Notes: generated from the sequence alone by a model not told the origin. Positions 48,650 through 58,042 are shown, counted from the first letter of the stretch. The stretch: 64,000 bases of DNA from Sphingomonas mucosissima (GCF_002197665.1 NZ_NBBJ01000001.1:1116001-1180000), one strand, 5' to 3'. Numbers and translations are program-made.

Positions 48650-49051
48650 TCAGCGCCGCGGCATCTGCAGCGACGCGAAGCAGGTAAAGCCGGTCGTCCC
48701 GCTGCGCAGGTTCTGCACGTATTTCAAATACGCGCGGCTCCGCTCGTAATCGACGCCGGGGAGATTCCCTCCTGTCGCAAGCGCGCGCCTGACGTCTTCG
48801 CCCTTCAGTGGACGACCTGGGGGCGCGTAGGCGCCCTGCGTGCCCGCCGGCACGACCTTCCCGGTTGCATCGATATAGCTACCCGTCCTTCCTGGATCCG
48901 GCACCGGGATCTCGCACGTCAACACGGAGCCATAGGCCTGCGCCATGGCAGGGCGGATCGAAACCACTGCTACTGCGCCAGCAGCGCCGATGCGCAGCGC
49001 ACGGCGACGCTGCGGCTGGGCTGGCTGATCATGATCTCCGGGATCGCTCAT
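48650..49051 (-). CDS. Tat-signal secreted protein of unknown family, candidate substrate of the HPr-rel-A cluster
   Basis: A 133-residue protein. An acidic/polar head (residues 1-14) precedes a twin-arginine motif QRRRALRIG (14-22), a hydrophobic core (AAGAVAVVS) and a signal-peptidase site near AMAQA (35-39). The mature part of about 94 residues has two cysteines (46 and 124) and is rich in Gly, Pro, Ser, Thr and Tyr. I recognise no domain. It is the first gene of the four-gene unit, with an AGAGG site 4 bases from the chosen ATG at 49051. An in-frame start at 49081 would add ten residues. Confidence 0.72.
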   Translation of the reverse strand: MSDPGDHDQPAQPQRRRALRIGAAGAVAVVSIRPAMAQAYGSVLTCEIPVPDPGRTGSYIDATGKVVPAGTQGAYAPPGRPLKGEDVRRALATGGNLPGVDYERSRAYLKYVQNLRSGTTGFTCFASLQMPRR

Positions 49052-49229
49052 GTGGCCTCTTTCTCCCACATGCCCTTCCATAATCCTAACGAGTGCACAA
49101 GGACCGCAACACAGGCGTGTCGCGATGGGACGCTCGGCTATTCTTAGGTGATGCCTCGCTTGGGATGGACAATCAGCACGAAGCCGCCCTACCCACCCGG
49201 TTCATAAGAAACGGCGCCGTGGCAAGCAT

Positions 49230-50444
49230 ATGAGCGAGATCATCTCTCCGCGCGGCTGGACCGCTTTTGGTATCGTCGCGGTCACAGCTGTGATTCTGAG
49301 CTTCATCGGGGCTTGCTCAGAAACAATCGTCGTGAGCGCAGCCGGCGGCGTGGCCGCGGTTCTCGCTTCTGCCGCGGGCCGCTCGCGCGACGATGAACGG
49401 CTTACACCCTCAGCCCCCCCCGTGGCCACGTCACCGCTAGAGCCGGTATTGGACGCCTTCGGAGAGCCCGTGCTCATCCTGTCGGGCCCACGCATCGAGA
49501 TGGCAAATGGGGCCGCGCGCACGTTGCTGGGGGCTTACATTGTGGGGGAAGACGCGCGCATTGCGATCCGACATCCCGCAGCGTCCGGTCTTCTGGCAGA
49601 CCAGGAAAGCGGCGGACCCGTAGCGCTCACTGGCCTTGGTTCGCCAGCGCAACGATGGGAAATTCAGATCGCGCCGATCGGTGACGGTCGCCGGCTCGTC
49701 CACCTCACTGATCGAAGCGGAAGCCACGCGGCAGAGCGTATGCGAGTGGATTTCGTAGCAAACGCCAGTCATGAGCTTCGCACGCCGCTCGCATCGATCC
49801 TGGGTTATGTGGAAACGCTCTCTGACGCTGCCGGCGAGGATCCCGTCGTCCGCGCGCGCTTCCTCAAGATCGTCTTCGACGAAGCACGCCGGATGCAGCG
49901 GCTCGTTGATGATCTGATGAGCCTGTCCCGGATCGAGGCGGAGAAATTCCGGGCCCCGTCCGATACGGTCGATCTCGGCGCGCTGGTGGATGAAACACAT
50001 GCCGAGCTGGCCGAGGCGCACGATGGCCGCGGCCGTGATATCATCCTGGAGCATGATCCCGGCGCTATTCCCGTGCTCGGTGATCGCACGCAACTGTCGC
50101 AGTTGCTACACAATCTCATCGGCAACGCGATGAAATACGGACAGCCAGGAACGCCGGTGCGCGTCGCGATCACGCGGGAAAATGACGCTGTTCGCTTGGT
50201 CGTCGCCGATCAGGGGGAGGGTATCCCGCCGGAACACCTGCCCCGCTTGACCGAGCGATTCTACCGAGTCGATCCGGGTCGCAGCCGCTCCGTCGGTGGC
50301 ACGGGTCTCGGGCTCGCGATTGTGAAGCACATCGTCGAGCGCCATCGCGGCCGGCTTGAGATCACCAGTCGGGTTGGAGAAGGCACCCGCGTGACCGTTG
50401 TTCTGCGCCCCCCGCCAGCCGCGGTAGCGGAACCGCTGTCATGA
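49230..50444 (+). CDS. phoR: Phosphate-regulon sensor kinase PhoR
   Basis: A 404-residue histidine kinase. Two N-terminal hydrophobic segments (about 10-30 and 34-48) anchor it, followed by a PAS-like domain (about 65-165). The DHp helix has the phosphorylated His in NASHELRTPLASILG, and the ATPase domain has N (NLIGNAMKYG), G1 (DQGEGIP) and G2 (GGTGLGLAIV) boxes. It lacks a large periplasmic domain, as PhoR does. The pst-phoU-phoB genes follow, so it should control PhoB by phosphate status. Its stop overlaps the Pho-box-like repeat. Confidence 0.93.
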   Translation: MSEIISPRGWTAFGIVAVTAVILSFIGACSETIVVSAAGGVAAVLASAAGRSRDDERLTPSAPPVATSPLEPVLDAFGEPVLILSGPRIEMANGAARTLLGAYIVGEDARIAIRHPAASGLLADQESGGPVALTGLGSPAQRWEIQIAPIGDGRRLVHLTDRSGSHAAERMRVDFVANASHELRTPLASILGYVETLSDAAGEDPVVRARFLKIVFDEARRMQRLVDDLMSLSRIEAEKFRAPSDTVDLGALVDETHAELAEAHDGRGRDIILEHDPGAIPVLGDRTQLSQLLHNLIGNAMKYGQPGTPVRVAITRENDAVRLVVADQGEGIPPEHLPRLTERFYRVDPGRSRSVGGTGLGLAIVKHIVERHRGRLEITSRVGEGTRVTVVLRPPPAAVAEPLS

Positions 50445-50464
50445 AGCAGTAACGCAGGCGTCAC
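50436..50464 (+). promoter_or_regulatory. Candidate Pho box before pstS
   Basis: Three 7-base units spaced exactly 11 bases apart: CTGTCAT at 50436, CAGTAAC at 50447 and GCGTCAC at 50458, each followed by an xxAG spacer (GAAG, GCAG, ACAG). The first is a perfect PhoB half-site; the others match at four of seven positions. The 11-base period is that of PhoB direct repeats. It lies 40-68 bases before the pstS start and overlaps the phoR stop. Confidence 0.7.
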
Positions 50465-50503
50465 ACAGGCAGCGCGTCGGGGGCAACACCTTTCGGAATC
50501 CCA

Positions 50504-51547
50504 ATGATTCGCGCCGCTTTGCCAATTGCGCTGCTCGCGCTCTGCTCGGCCTGCCACGACCAGGCGAGCGGCGGGGCAGGTGCGCGAGCGCAGATCAAAG
50601 CCGTTGGCTCCTCCACCGTTTACCCCTTCACCACCATCGTGGCCGAACAATATCTCGCCAACAGTCCGGGTGCCCGGCCCCCGGTGATCGAGTCCACGGG
50701 CACTGGCGCCGGAATGCGGCTGTTCTGCGCCGGCATCGGCGCCGCGCATCCCGACATTGTGAACGCCTCTCGCCGGATGAAGCGCAGCGAGTTCGAGGCC
50801 TGTGTGCGCAACGGCGCTCAGGACATCTTGGAGATACAGGTGGGCATAGACGGCGTCGCGTTCGCCGAGGCGAAGAACGGGCCCAAGATGGCGCTTACGC
50901 CTGCCGATATATATCTTGCGCTTGCGGCCGCTCCTAGCGGCCGGCCCAATCGGGCGCGCACTTGGCGCGACGTGAATCCCTCCCTCCCCGCGGTTCCGAT
51001 TCAGGTTTATGGGCCGCCGTCCACCAGTGGCACACGAGATGCCTTGGCCGAGCTGATCCTCGCACGGGGGTGCATCGACAGCGATCCCAGAGCCAAGCAG
51101 CTTGAGGCGGACGATGCCGACGCTTTCAAGGCGCGGTGTCAGCGCGTTCGTGAGGACGGCATCTATGTGGATGCTGGCGAGAACGACAATCTTATCGTCC
51201 AGAAGCTGACAGCCAACCCCAATGCGATTGGCGTGTTCGGCTATTCCTATCTGGAGGAAAATACTGGTTCGGTGAACGCCGTTCCCATTGGCGGTGTGGA
51301 ACCGAGCGGCGCCAGCATCGCGGATGCCAGGTATCCAGGCGCGCGCCCGCTCTATATCTACGTAAAAAAAGCGCACCTTAAGGCTGTACCGGGCCTCACC
51401 CAATTCGTTCGCCAATATACAAAGCTTTGGGTCGAAGGCGGTCCGCTGGCACGCCGCGGGCTCATTCCTGCACCAGCAGCCGTCCAGGCCAAGGCAGCCG
51501 ATGTGGTGCGCACCGAAAAGTCACTGGTCGGGGCTGAGCTTGAATGA
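50504..51547 (+). CDS. pstS: Phosphate ABC transporter substrate-binding protein PstS
   Basis: A 347-residue periplasmic binding protein of the PstS family. The N-terminus is a signal with a possible lipobox ending CSAC (about residues 14-17). Ligand loops are KAVGSSTVYPF, ESTGTGAGMRLFCAG, DIVNASRRMK and PPSTSGTRDAL. These match the phosphate-contacting Ser/Thr loops of PstS. It starts the pst operon and overlaps pstC (ATGA). Control by PhoB through the upstream repeat is likely. Confidence 0.92.
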   Translation: MIRAALPIALLALCSACHDQASGGAGARAQIKAVGSSTVYPFTTIVAEQYLANSPGARPPVIESTGTGAGMRLFCAGIGAAHPDIVNASRRMKRSEFEACVRNGAQDILEIQVGIDGVAFAEAKNGPKMALTPADIYLALAAAPSGRPNRARTWRDVNPSLPAVPIQVYGPPSTSGTRDALAELILARGCIDSDPRAKQLEADDADAFKARCQRVREDGIYVDAGENDNLIVQKLTANPNAIGVFGYSYLEENTGSVNAVPIGGVEPSGASIADARYPGARPLYIYVKKAHLKAVPGLTQFVRQYTKLWVEGGPLARRGLIPAPAAVQAKAADVVRTEKSLVGAELE

Positions 51548-52920
51548 GCATTGGCGGGCTGTTCTTCCTTGTCATTGTTCTCGGTCTCATCGGCTGGTTC
51601 GTGGCCCGCGCCCGCGCGCTGGCTCTGCGCGGCGACGGCACGGGCCGCTTCAGTGCGCTGCCCGGTCATCACGGCTGGTTCGTGGCCCTGTGGACCACCA
51701 TCCCGCCTCTTGTTTTCCTCAGTGTCTGGTTCTTCACCTCACCGGCACTGGTGACCAACGCCGTGATCGCCACACCCATGGCGGCGGCGCTCCCCCCGAT
51801 CGGTTTCGAGCGATCGGCCATTCTCTCCGAAGCGCGTAATCTCGCTCGCGGGGAAGCCTTCGGCGCTTTTCACGAGCTGTCGGAGGCGCTGGCGCCTGCC
51901 TATGCCGCCGCGCAGCGTCGCTACGATTGGATGGCGACCGGCCTCGCGGCAATTCTGGCTTTTGCTGGTTTTGCCTTCTCGTACGTCCGCGTACGCCCGC
52001 AGTTTGCCGCGCGCACCCAGGTGGAACGGATCGTCATGGGTCTGTTGCTCGGGGCTTCGCTGATTGCGATCCTCACGACGTTCGGCATCGTTGCCAGCCT
52101 CTTGTTCGAGAGCGCCAGGTTCTTCTCGATCGTGCCGATCACCGATTTCCTGTTCGGTACGCACTGGTCGCCTCAGGTGATCGATCCGCGCGATCCCGGG
52201 GCGAACCTTGGGGCCGTGCCGCTATTCTGGGGCACATTCTTTATCGGCGCCGTGATCGCCATGCTGGTGGCGATCCCCTTCGGCCTCATGAGCGCCATTT
52301 ACCTCACGCAATATGCCCGGCCGTCCACCCGGCGCTGGATCAAGCCCTTGCTGGAGGTGCTCGCCGGCGTCCCGACGGTTGTGTACGGCTATTTCGCCGC
52401 CCTGACAGTGGCGCCCGCAATTCGCGATTTTGCCGTTTTCATCGGTATTCGCTGGGCGAGTAGCGAAAGCGCCCTTGCCGCTGGCCTAGTGATGGGCGTG
52501 ATGATCATCCCGTTCGTGTCCTCGATGGCGGACGACTCACTGGCTGCGGTGCCCAGTTCGATGCGCGATGGCAGTCTGGCGATGGGCGCTACGCCGTCGG
52601 AGACGATCCGCAAGGTGCTGGTGCCCGCCGCGCTGCCCGGCATCGTGGGCGGTGTGCTGCTCGCCGTCAGCCGCGCGATTGGTGAGACGATGATCGTTGT
52701 GATGGCCGCTTCAGGTGTCGCAACGCTGACGCTCAATCCCTTCGCCAGCACCACCACCGTGACGAAGCAGATCGTTGATCTCCTGACCGGAGAGGCGGAG
52801 TTCGACAGTGCCAAGACGCTGGCGGCCTTCGCCCTCGGCCTGACCTTGTTCGTCGTCACCTTGCTCCTCAACATCGTCGCGCTGGTCGTCGTGAAAAGGT
52901 ACCGCGAGGCTTATGACTGA
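51544..52920 (+). CDS. pstC: Phosphate ABC transporter permease PstC
   Basis: A 458-residue permease, much longer than the 319-residue E. coli PstC. The extension is N-terminal: two helices (about 3-22 and 45-62) with a linker, resembling the PstC N-terminal domain found in alphaproteobacteria. The conserved six-helix core carries LLEVLAGVPTVVYGYFA and the EAA-like loop SLAMGATPSETIRKVLVPAALPGIVGG. It overlaps pstA by eight bases. Confidence 0.93.
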   Translation: MSIGGLFFLVIVLGLIGWFVARARALALRGDGTGRFSALPGHHGWFVALWTTIPPLVFLSVWFFTSPALVTNAVIATPMAAALPPIGFERSAILSEARNLARGEAFGAFHELSEALAPAYAAAQRRYDWMATGLAAILAFAGFAFSYVRVRPQFAARTQVERIVMGLLLGASLIAILTTFGIVASLLFESARFFSIVPITDFLFGTHWSPQVIDPRDPGANLGAVPLFWGTFFIGAVIAMLVAIPFGLMSAIYLTQYARPSTRRWIKPLLEVLAGVPTVVYGYFAALTVAPAIRDFAVFIGIRWASSESALAAGLVMGVMIIPFVSSMADDSLAAVPSSMRDGSLAMGATPSETIRKVLVPAALPGIVGGVLLAVSRAIGETMIVVMAASGVATLTLNPFASTTTVTKQIVDLLTGEAEFDSAKTLAAFALGLTLFVVTLLLNIVALVVVKRYREAYD

Positions 52921-54163
52921 TCGCGCGCCCACCGATTGGCGCACCCAGGCGATGCGCCGCCGCATCGCGCGCCGCTATGCCGCCGAACGCCGTTTCCGCT
53001 GGCTCGGCCTCGGCGCCATCGTGCTGTCAGCAGCCTTTCTGGCTTTCCTCATCATCACCATGGTGCTGCAAGGTGCTGGGGGCTTCAGCGAGACCCGCCT
53101 TGCTCTGCCGATCGATTTCCGCGCGGCGGAGTTGAACGTCACGCCGGAGCAATTACGTGACGATCGCGCCGATCTAGCACTCGCCGGGGCCGGGCTGGAG
53201 AATGTCGTAGAGGGTGCGGCCGCCAGTGCGTTTCCAACCTTAGGTGGTGCCGGGCTTTTATCCGACGGCGCGTGGCTTCGCGTCCGTGAGGCGGTGAAAG
53301 CAGATCCCTCGCTTCTCCGCCGTCAGGCGGTAATCGCCGTTCCGGTAGCGAGCGATGTTGACATGGCCTTCAAAGGTAAGGGGACGCCCGAGAGCGAAGC
53401 GGTCGTCACTGCGCTGGGGAACAAGCTTTCGCGCGGGTTGAACCGTGATTTCTTCGGCGGCGCGGACTCGTCCGACCCGACGCGCGTCGGCGTCTGGGGA
53501 GCGCTGAAGGGCTCGCTGCTGACGATGCTCGTCACGCTCCTGATCGCCTTCCCTGTTGGCGTCCTATCGGCGCTCTACCTAGAGGAATATGCGCCGCGGA
53601 ATCGCTGGACCGACCTGATTGAGGTGTCGATTAACAATTTGGCGGCGGTACCCTCCATCATCTTCGGGCTGCTTGGCCTGGCCGTGTTCCTGAACACGCT
53701 GGGCCTGCCCCGTTCAGCGCCAATTGTGGGTGGCCTGACACTTGCCTTGATGACCATGCCAGTCATCGTCATTGCCGGGCGGAATGCGATCAAGGCCGTT
53801 CCGCCCTCGATCCGGGACGCCGCGCTCGGCATCGGCGCCAGCCCGGTTCAGGTGGTGTTTCATCACGTCCTGCCGCTGGCGCTCCCGGGCATCTTGACCG
53901 GAACGATCATCGGCATGGCACGGGCGCTGGGTGAAACGGCACCGCTACTGATGATCGGCATGCGCGCCTTTATCGCCGCCCCGCCCGACGGCCTGACGGA
54001 TCCTGCTACCGTGCTTCCGGTCCAGATTTTTCTTTGGTCGGATGAGGTCGCCCGCGGTTTCGTGGAGAAAACATCCGCCGCGATCATCGTGCTGCTCGTT
54101 TTTCTGCTCGCGATGAACGGCCTCGCCATTTACCTCCGCAACCGATTCGAGACCCGCTGGTGA
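52913..54163 (+). CDS. pstA: Phosphate ABC transporter permease PstA with large periplasmic insert
   Basis: A 416-residue permease. Helix 1 (about 32-53) is followed by a predicted periplasmic region of about 140 residues (55-195), matching the DUF3333-type extension, and then the permease core from residue 198. The core carries the [15 protein letters not shown] segment and the EAA loop [21 protein letters not shown]. coli PstA (296 residues) lacks the insert. It overlaps pstB (GTGA). Confidence 0.92.
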   Translation: MTDRAPTDWRTQAMRRRIARRYAAERRFRWLGLGAIVLSAAFLAFLIITMVLQGAGGFSETRLALPIDFRAAELNVTPEQLRDDRADLALAGAGLENVVEGAAASAFPTLGGAGLLSDGAWLRVREAVKADPSLLRRQAVIAVPVASDVDMAFKGKGTPESEAVVTALGNKLSRGLNRDFFGGADSSDPTRVGVWGALKGSLLTMLVTLLIAFPVGVLSALYLEEYAPRNRWTDLIEVSINNLAAVPSIIFGLLGLAVFLNTLGLPRSAPIVGGLTLALMTMPVIVIAGRNAIKAVPPSIRDAALGIGASPVQVVFHHVLPLALPGILTGTIIGMARALGETAPLLMIGMRAFIAAPPDGLTDPATVLPVQIFLWSDEVARGFVEKTSAAIIVLLVFLLAMNGLAIYLRNRFETRW

Positions 54164-54918
54164 CCCAAAAGATTACCGCCCGAGACGTCAACGTCTTCTA
54201 CGGCGACAAGCAGGCGATCCGAAATGTGTCGATCGACGTCGATCAGGAGGATGTGACCGCTTTCATCGGCCCGTCGGGCTGCGGCAAGTCCACTTTCCTG
54301 CGCACCCTCAACCGCATGAACGACACTGTCGCCTCGGCGCGAGTGGAGGGTGACATCCGCTTGGATGGCGAGAACATCTATTCCAAGGACATGGATGTCG
54401 TGCAGCTGCGCGCGCGCGTCGGCATGGTGTTCCAGAAGCCAAATCCCTTTCCGAAATCGATCTATGAGAATGTGGCTTACGGTCCCCGCATCCACGGGCT
54501 GGCGAACGGCAAGGCCGAACTGGACGGCATCGTCGAGCGATCACTGAGCCGCGCTGGCTTGTGGACGGAAGTGAAGGATCGGCTTTCCGACAGCGGCACG
54601 GCTTTGTCCGGCGGCCAACAGCAGCGGCTCTGCATCGCGCGGGCCATCGCTGTTGATCCGGAAGTGATCCTCATGGACGAGCCGTGCAGCGCCCTCGACC
54701 CGATCGCCACGGCGCGTATCGAGGAACTGATCCACGACCTGCGTGGCCGCTACGCCATCGTGATCGTCACTCATAACATGCAGCAGGCCGCGCGCGTCAG
54801 CCAGAAGACTGCCTTCTTCCACCTCGGCGAGCTCGTGGAATACGGCGACACCAACAACATCTTCACCAACCCGCGTGAGCAGCGCACGACCGACTACATC
54901 ACGGGTCGGTACGGCTGA
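54160..54918 (+). CDS. pstB: Phosphate ABC transporter ATPase PstB
   Basis: A 252-residue ATPase. Walker A is GPSGCGKST, the signature is LSGGQQQR, Walker B is [13 protein letters not shown], and the switch His is in [15 protein letters not shown]. It powers PstCA. Start is GTG at 54160, overlapping pstA. The usual PstB C-terminus (TDYITGRYG) is present. Confidence 0.97.
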   Translation: MTQKITARDVNVFYGDKQAIRNVSIDVDQEDVTAFIGPSGCGKSTFLRTLNRMNDTVASARVEGDIRLDGENIYSKDMDVVQLRARVGMVFQKPNPFPKSIYENVAYGPRIHGLANGKAELDGIVERSLSRAGLWTEVKDRLSDSGTALSGGQQQRLCIARAIAVDPEVILMDEPCSALDPIATARIEELIHDLRGRYAIVIVTHNMQQAARVSQKTAFFHLGELVEYGDTNNIFTNPREQRTTDYITGRYG

Positions 54919-54929
54919 GGGGACAGGAT

Positions 54930-55600
54930 ATGGCGGAACATACCGTCAAGGCGTTCGACGAGGACATCGGCCGGCTGCGCGGCCTCATCAGCCAAATGGG
55001 CGGCTTGGCGGAGCAGGCCATCGAGGGCGCGATGCGTTCACTGCAACGCGGAGACATGGAACTTGCCGCTGAGGTTCGCACCGCCGACAAGCAGATCGAC
55101 ACCATTGAGGCAGAAGTTGAACGTCTCGTGGTACGGATCATCGCCTTGCGCGCGCCCATGGCCAACGATCTGCGCGAGGTGGTCGCTGCGCTGAAGATTG
55201 CGGCGGTGGTGGAGCGGATCGGCGACTATGCCAAGAATATCGCGAAGCGCGTTCCGCTGATCGAAAGCGAGCATCGCATCGAGCCTATCTCGGTGATCCA
55301 GGCGATGGGCCGCATGGCCGCCGAAATGGTGCATGACGTCCTCGACGCCTTCGCCGCACGGGACGCTCACGCCGCTGTCGAGATTTGCGAACGCGACACC
55401 GCGCTCGATGACTTTTACGACGCAATCTTCCGAACGTTGGTCACCCATATGGTCGAGAATCCTAAGACGATCAGTGAGGTCGCGCACCTCCTGTTCGTCG
55501 CCAAGAACCTCGAACGCATCGGTGATCACGCGACCAACGTGGCGGAAATGGTTTATTTTGCAGCGACCGGCACGCAGCTTGCCGATCGCGAAAAGGGGGA

Positions 55601-55604
<4 letters not shown>
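54930..55604 (+). CDS. phoU: Phosphate signalling protein PhoU
   Basis: A 224-residue all-helical protein with two PhoU repeats (about 15-105 and 120-210). Metal-binding motifs of the EXXXD type occur, and the NLERIGDHATNVAE segment is characteristic. It relays Pst status to PhoR and represses the regulon when phosphate is plentiful. It has a GGGGA site and overlaps phoB by four bases. Confidence 0.96.
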
Positions 55605-56296
<692 letters not shown>

Positions 56297-56470
56297 TGGC
56301 GCGCTCTGCAAGAACGGCTAACCGTCAGTCCTCGCCCGCCGACTTTCGAAACGCCCCGCTGGCCGCTTTCGTCGAATCGCCTGCGAAACGAAGGATACTT
56401 TGGACACCAAGCGCGTTCGTCCGGAGCGTTCTTGCACGTATTCAAGCGTATCCTGACAGGAGAATGGCAG

Positions 56471-56911
56471 ATGAAATCGATCCTTCTTGCAGCGGCGGCG
56501 ATGATCGCCATGCCTGCGGTTGCGCAGGAGCAGCCAGCAGGCACGGCTGGTCAGACCACGCCTGAGATGTCGACGCAGGGAACGGCGACCGGGAACGGGA
56601 TGGGCACGGCCACCGATTCGGCTGCCAGCACACCCGCGACGGGCGGCGCCGGCGGCATGAACTCCGGTGGCAGCATGGGTTCCAGTAACACGATGTCATC
56701 CAGCGGCAGCATGAGCGCTTCGGGTGATCCGGCTGGTGGCTATCAGCCGAACACCTCGCCGATGCAGGGAACGCCTGCACCCGGCGCGACGGTCCGCTTC
56801 CAGCAGGCACCCGATCCCAACACCGCCTTCCCGCCTCCTGCGCCGATGCAGAACTACCCGGTGTGCAAGAAGGGTCAGTACGACAAGTGCATTCAGCGCG
56901 GCGGCAAGTGA
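56471..56911 (+). CDS. Secreted Ser/Gly/Met-rich low-complexity protein
   Basis: A 146-residue protein with a clear signal peptide (MKSILLAAAAMIAMPAVAQ, cut near residue 19). The middle (about 25-85) is dominated by Gly, Ser, Thr, Met and Ala and is probably disordered. The end has a Pro-rich stretch and a short Cys pair (PVCKKGQYDKC). I cannot name a family. An AGGAGAA ribosome site is well placed. It stands 174 bases after phoB and is followed by the terminator at 56960-56994. Confidence 0.72.
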   Translation: MKSILLAAAAMIAMPAVAQEQPAGTAGQTTPEMSTQGTATGNGMGTATDSAASTPATGGAGGMNSGGSMGSSNTMSSSGSMSASGDPAGGYQPNTSPMQGTPAPGATVRFQQAPDPNTAFPPPAPMQNYPVCKKGQYDKCIQRGGK

Positions 56912-56959
56912 TCGGCTGACGAAGCGGGCAGTTGCGCCTGTTTGAATGTCCAGTATGGG

Positions 56960-56994
56960 AAGGCGCTCCATTTCACGTGAGGGGAGCGCCTTTT
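56960..56994 (+). terminator. Terminator-like hairpin that also covers the SDR ribosome site
   Basis: A 10-bp stem (AAGGCGCTCC at 56960-56969 with GGAGCGCCTT at 56983-56992) with a 13-base loop is followed by T-run bases 56991-56994. This is the layout of an intrinsic terminator for the secreted-protein gene. The GGGGAG at 56981-56986, the only ribosome-site candidate for the ATG at 56997, lies in its right arm. Confidence 0.75.
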
Positions 56995-56996
56995 CC

Positions 56997-57896
56997 ATGT
57001 CCATCCGTTTCGACGACAAGGTAGCCATTGTCACCGGCGCTGGCGGCGGCTTGGGGCGCGAATATGCGCTTGAACTGGCCCGGCGCGGCGCAAAGGTCGT
57101 GGTCAACGATCTCGGCGGCGATCGCACTGGAACCGGCGCCTCTGACGCCGCGCACAAGGTGGTTGAAGAGATCAAATCCGCCGGTGGTCAGGCAATGGCG
57201 AATGGCGCCAGCGTCATCGAATATGAGCAGATGGTCGAGATGGTCGCCAAGGCAAAGGAAGCATGGGGCGGCGTCCACGTCCTCATCAACAATGCCGGCG
57301 TGCTGCGCGATAAGTCGTTCACCAAGATGGACCCGGCCGACTTCGCGTTCGTGGTTCAAGTCCACCTGCTCGGATCCGCCAATGCGACCAAGGCGGTTTG
57401 GGACACAATGCGCGAGCAGAATTACGGCCGCATCCTCATGACCGCGTCGTCGACCGGCCTCTATGGCAACTTCGGTCAGACGAACTATGGCGCGGCAAAG
57501 CTCGGTCTCGCCGGCTTCACCAAGTCGTTGTACTTGGAGGGGGCGAAGAACAACATCAAGGTCAACACGCTTGCGCCGGTCGCCGGTACGCGCATGACCG
57601 AGGACCTTTTCCCGGAGCAGCTGTTCCAGGCGTTCTCGCCGGACAAGGTGGTACCCGCTGCACTGTATCTCGTCAGCGAGGACGCGCCCACCAACCAGAT
57701 CGTCGGTGCCGGGGCAGGCGTGTTTCAGGCAGCTTATGTGACGCTTACGCCGGGTGTCGCATTGAGCGGCGATGAGCTTTCGCCGGAGGGCATCGCCAAG
57801 CACTGGGCTGAGATCACGGATCGCACCGGCGAGATCGTCCCGGATTCCGGCGCCGGACAGTCGATGATGATCGGAAAGAAGCTGCAAGGCGGCTAA
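56997..57896 (+). CDS. SDR-family 3-hydroxyacyl-CoA dehydrogenase-like enzyme
   Basis: A 299-residue short-chain dehydrogenase. The NAD loop is TGAGGGLGREYA, followed by NDLGGDRTG, NNAGVLRDKSF, the Ser of ASSTGLYGNFGQTNYGAAK and the YxxxK pair. The closest architecture known to me is the (3R)-hydroxyacyl-CoA dehydrogenase domain of peroxisomal multifunctional enzyme 2. It may act in fatty-acid or steroid side-chain oxidation, though the substrate is inferred. The ATG at 56997 is chosen; the upstream in-frame ATG at 56946 lies before the terminator. Confidence 0.85.
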   Translation: MSIRFDDKVAIVTGAGGGLGREYALELARRGAKVVVNDLGGDRTGTGASDAAHKVVEEIKSAGGQAMANGASVIEYEQMVEMVAKAKEAWGGVHVLINNAGVLRDKSFTKMDPADFAFVVQVHLLGSANATKAVWDTMREQNYGRILMTASSTGLYGNFGQTNYGAAKLGLAGFTKSLYLEGAKNNIKVNTLAPVAGTRMTEDLFPEQLFQAFSPDKVVPAALYLVSEDAPTNQIVGAGAGVFQAAYVTLTPGVALSGDELSPEGIAKHWAEITDRTGEIVPDSGAGQSMMIGKKLQGG

Positions 57897-57905
57897 GGAT
57901 GAATT

Positions 57906-57927
57906 CGGGGCCGGTCCCCCGGCCCCG
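57906..57927. terminator. GC-rich hairpin after the SDR gene
   Basis: A 9-bp perfect stem CGGGGCCGG / CCGGCCCCG with a four-base loop sits 10 bases after the SDR stop. It lacks a T-run on the plus strand, so it is either a weak terminator or an mRNA-stabilising end. Confidence 0.6.
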
Positions 57928-58042
57928 GATAAACACCTCATCCAACCGGCGCTTGCGCATAGATGAGGTTCAGGCACTAATCAGATCAATCATCCGTTCG
58001 GTCGATCGCGATCAGCTCTGCGCCGACCGGACCTGCGCGTCG

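Noticed and set aside
46492..49051. Complete lasso-peptide cluster
   Set aside because: No asparagine-synthetase-like cyclase, no transglutaminase-like protease and no short precursor peptide gene are present. Only kinase, PqqD and nucleotidyltransferase parts match.
49052..49229. Pho box in the divergent spacer between the HPr-rel-A cassette and phoR
   Set aside because: No CTGTCAT-like pair with 11-base spacing on either strand.
50261..51415. 384-codon frame opposite phoR and pstS
   Set aside because: Covers the pho operator region and the pstS gene in antisense; no family similarity.
56973..57977. 334-codon frame opposite the SDR gene
   Set aside because: Antisense to well-conserved SDR motifs; no start signal.
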